Positions 21,064 through 64,000 of a stretch of DNA of 64,000 nt are shown here, one piece after another (the first letter of the stretch is position 1; the number at the start of each line of letters is the position of its first letter). Source of the DNA: Protonemura montana (lineage: Eukaryota; Arthropoda; Insecta; Plecoptera; Nemouridae); NCBI GenBank assembly GCA_947568835.1, contig OX387602.1, positions 19,643,021 to 19,707,020 of the forward strand, written 5' to 3'. The notes below the pieces were generated by a model, which did no database searches, was not told where the DNA came from, and worked only from the letters and a program-made list of their open reading frames with translations. The position numbers and the translations under genes were made by a program.

Positions 21064-21239
21064 GTTTACACGTTTTAGACTCATGTCTACTAGATTTATC
21101 CTTAGCACTAGTTTTCAGAAAAAAACTATTTAAAATGGGTTTGAAAGCTAAGTAAAGGACAACTAAATTTCCTTTACTTAGTTGTCCTTTACCTAGGATT
21201 AAAAACCCATTTCAAATAGTTTTTCTTCAGTTTACACGT
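21064..21239. mobile_element. Foldback element with 10-bp direct flanks
   Basis: gtttacacgt occurs at both ends (21064-21073, 21230-21239) and may be a target duplication. Between them a long palindrome has outer arms at about 21114-21142 and 21200-21228 (actattt.aaatggg) and inner 15-bp arms at 21152-21166 and 21178-21192 around an 11-nt loop. Confidence 0.6.
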
Positions 21240-22559
21240 ATTGTCCGTTCATCATGTCTTGGTTTCTACCAAAGAAAACAAGCAAAATTTACAAAATAAT
21301 TTCAAAAATATTACTAAAGAGAATGCATAAACGCGTACCAGCTGAAAGTGTTCTGAAATAAGCTCAGTTGTGTACACGTCTTGGTGACATTGGTAAATGG
21401 CAGTGCTGTATCGGGGGAAAAACATTTCTTTAAAATATCCTCGTTCAATTTAACAGTTTCATTATTGAAAAACAATGGCCAGCGGAACATAAATAGACAT
21501 GCTGCTTTTGCTAAAATTGCACATACTATAATTTACTCGTTACTCTCATCCAAAAAGAAATTACGCCGTATACTCATATTTTCATTTGTGTTTTGAGCAC
21601 TTTTCATATGGTAACCTTGAAACAAAAGGGCCAAACTGATAGGAATCATCACTGACCATCGCACGGGCTCCTACCATCCGCCGAAGCAAAGAGTCAGCTC
21701 TGTCAGTCTCCCCTTGATTTCCCAAGCGACTCAGGCACGGAAAACTAATCGCCGACGACCTTCCTGAAAGTGGAACATATTTTCTTACGATGCTTACAGA
21801 AAAACCAGCCCATGGTTTGGTATATAATTACCATTAGATCTCAAGCAAAAAGCACGCTGTACGTGTTGATATGAGACAGCACATTCCACGGTTTATGATT
21901 AAATTTGATGCGTTAGTGCGTGAGAGGAAGCGAGCAAGAGCGCGATGTGTCAGGTGCAGACAAAGATAAGGTGCGCATGGAGCAATCAGTCAACAGGTGT
22001 CCCGCCATATGTGCGTGCTTTATTGAACGCATCCCACATTGCGCATGCGGTCACGGCTTATTGGGTGATTTTCAAGATAGCAATTATTTAAAGCATTGGA
22101 TTGCACAGTTATGAAGGGTACTTTTCACTTACTCTAAGTGTGACGTGCCTTAATTTGTTTTGCAATTGCGACAATACTTCTCTTATAGCGTTGTCAGCGA
22201 TTCTCGTGAAGAAAACAAGGTATTACATTAGATTCAGAGAACATTGTTTGATTTTAGTAATCAAAATATTTGTAGAAAACTGGAGGAGAGTGGACGCTTA
22301 GAAAGGAAGCACTTACAGTGCATCATTTCCTTGTTCCGGCATAATATGCTTCCATCAAACAAATTATTCTATACTTTCTTTTAGAATAAGTGATTAGCTT
22401 ACATCAAAAAATGTTTGCCAAAAATAAACTACGTGGGCGCCTTTTTGACATGATGAGTATTATGGGGTCACTCCGTATATACAAGGGTATCCAGGGTAAC
22501 ACAACCCTCGGATGTGCACACCGGATTCCATACCCACAACAACCACGCTCGCCGTATCA
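21240..22559. other. Intergenic, upstream of Ret, nothing recognised
   Basis: No coding frame with recognisable motifs; distal upstream region of the Ret gene. Confidence 0.4.
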
Positions 22560-22981
22560 CGTGACTTGAGCAAACAGTGCTCGCTGCACCCGTGCGCAGG
22601 CGTGCGCAGCGCGTGGTGCTAATGCACCCTCGCGGGGGTTGGGAGTGGGGGTAGAACGCTGTTCGAGTGGGCGTCGGGACGCTCAGTTCGCTCGGGCCGA
22701 CGTCGCGGCGTGCACACGACGTCCACAGGCAGCGGCAAACGCACGTCACGCATTGGCACGTGTATCCAAGAACGCAGGTGCTATCTACGATTCGCGCAGC
22801 GCGGGTTGTTTTTGCACCGGGACTAAAGTCACTGGTGTTGATGAGTTTTTAATTAATTTGTTTTCTTTAATACTGTGGTGTATTTGTCAAATATTGTTCA
22901 CTGGTTCTCGAGGTGAGAGTTGTGTGTCAGTGGTTATGTTTGAAAAGGGTGCTTGACTGGCGAGGGCGTACCGGCGTCGAC
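22560..22981 (+). promoter_or_regulatory. Probable Ret promoter and 5' UTR region
   Basis: CpG- and GC-rich between about 22560 and 22830 (gcgcaggcgtgcgcagcgcg), unlike the AT-rich flanks, and directly upstream of the predicted start codon. No TATA box or clear initiator was identified. The assignment rests on position and composition. Confidence 0.4.
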
Positions 22982-63262
<40,281 letters not shown>

Positions 63263-63336
63263 ATGGGGTCGTGATTTGCCGGAAATATGTGATTTTGATC
63301 TTAATGTGTGCAAAATATTTTTAGATTTGAGCTTGA

Positions 63337-63450
63337 AATAAAGGTGAAATCATGTCTATATCAGGTCGTCATTGAGAATATTTTTTTGAAGTAAACTATG
63401 AACACTAACTATTGAATATGCCCACCGAAGAAAACTTTTTCAAAAATAAA
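63337..63450 (+). promoter_or_regulatory. Ret polyadenylation signals
   Basis: AATAAA at 63337-63342 (75 nt after the stop) and again at 63445-63450. The first would give an unusually short 3' UTR. Confidence 0.6.
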
Positions 63451-64000
63451 GCATGCTTGCATTTGAACGCGTTCTTGTAAATTTTAGCCATTATTATTTA
63501 AAACTAAGTTCACGACAAGTACACATGTTTAATGCTTTTTCGCGGCGTTAATTGGCAATTTCGAATCGATATCAATTATCTCTCTCCAGTCATTAGCCTT
63601 AGAATCTATGTCCAGTATCTATATTTATATGTATTTACGAAGTACGTGTATTATAAAACATGAATAGTATTTTAAAGAGTATCATAACTCCACGAAAAAG
63701 AGATTAGATTACTATCGTAGCGTAAAAATCGAACACTATTTTTGAATTATGAAAGTGCCCATCTTTGTTGGGTGATGTCATTGAGCTGAAACGTGATTAA
63801 ATACAAGGCTAAGGTATGAGTGTCGGGTCATGAATCCAAAAAGAGTGTTTCCATCCCTTGATCGGCAAATAAAGATATTTACACGGAAGAAATGTGTTTT
63901 TTATTTTAATATTCGATTTATATTTGTATTAGTAAGACATTTTTTGCAAAACTTCGTAGCTTTTGTCAATCAGAAGAACTAAGTGGTACAGCTGAATTGA
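63451..64000. other. Downstream of Ret, nothing recognised
   Basis: AT-rich, no coding frame; one more aataaa near 63868 could serve a longer Ret 3' UTR. Confidence 0.4.

Noticed and set aside
22639..22956. 105-codon frame just upstream of the Ret start
   Set aside because: It lies in the CpG-rich probable promoter and 5' UTR region and has no motif; the 22982 ATG gives the signal peptide in correct phase.

Overview
This is a stretch of animal nuclear DNA with split genes (GT-AG introns), AATAAA signals, SINE-like tRNA relics, a satellite array and a non-LTR retrotransposon fragment. The coding content suggests an invertebrate, most likely an arthropod: a Ret receptor with many small exons and a mesothelin/stereocilin-type protein. 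I could not place it more precisely. Both genes I can support lie on the + strand.

Gene 1 (1-6576, 5' end outside the window) is the 3' part of a mesothelin/stereocilin/otoancorin-like gene. Seventeen exons can be chained in phase, giving 1269 residues. It has a helical-repeat body, a Ser/Thr-rich linker with three CxGLTCP repeats, a furin-type RAKR site, a second helical region and a hydrophobic C-terminal segment. A duplicated polyadenylation signal follows.

The 6.6-22.6 kb region holds no gene I can support and is rich in repeats. It contains about nine tRNA-like SINE heads (8.9-16.1 kb) and a tandem array of six near-perfect GC-rich hairpins (10390-10658) directly abutting a 300-bp foldback element. 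It also has inverted and direct copies of an older repeat (15.3-17.1 kb), and an alternating two-monomer satellite (19.2-20.3 kb) interrupted by a mariner-type MITE that carries four CRE palindromes. A second foldback element flanked by a 10-bp direct repeat lies at 21.07-21.24 kb.

Gene 2 (22982-63262) is a complete Ret receptor tyrosine kinase of 18 exons. The phases agree at every junction and give 1282 residues. The first exon carries only the signal peptide and sits 13.3 kb upstream of the second. The order is signal peptide, cadherin-like domains with a DENDNPP calcium motif, cysteine-rich domain, transmembrane helix, kinase and C-tail. Its large introns contain a truncated antisense non-LTR retrotransposon, long G/C homopolymers and microsatellites.

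The two genes show no functional link. Both encode secreted or cell-surface proteins, one probably proteolytically matured and membrane-linked, the other a signalling receptor. All exon boundaries were read by eye from splice signals and reading-frame phase, without alignment or transcripts.
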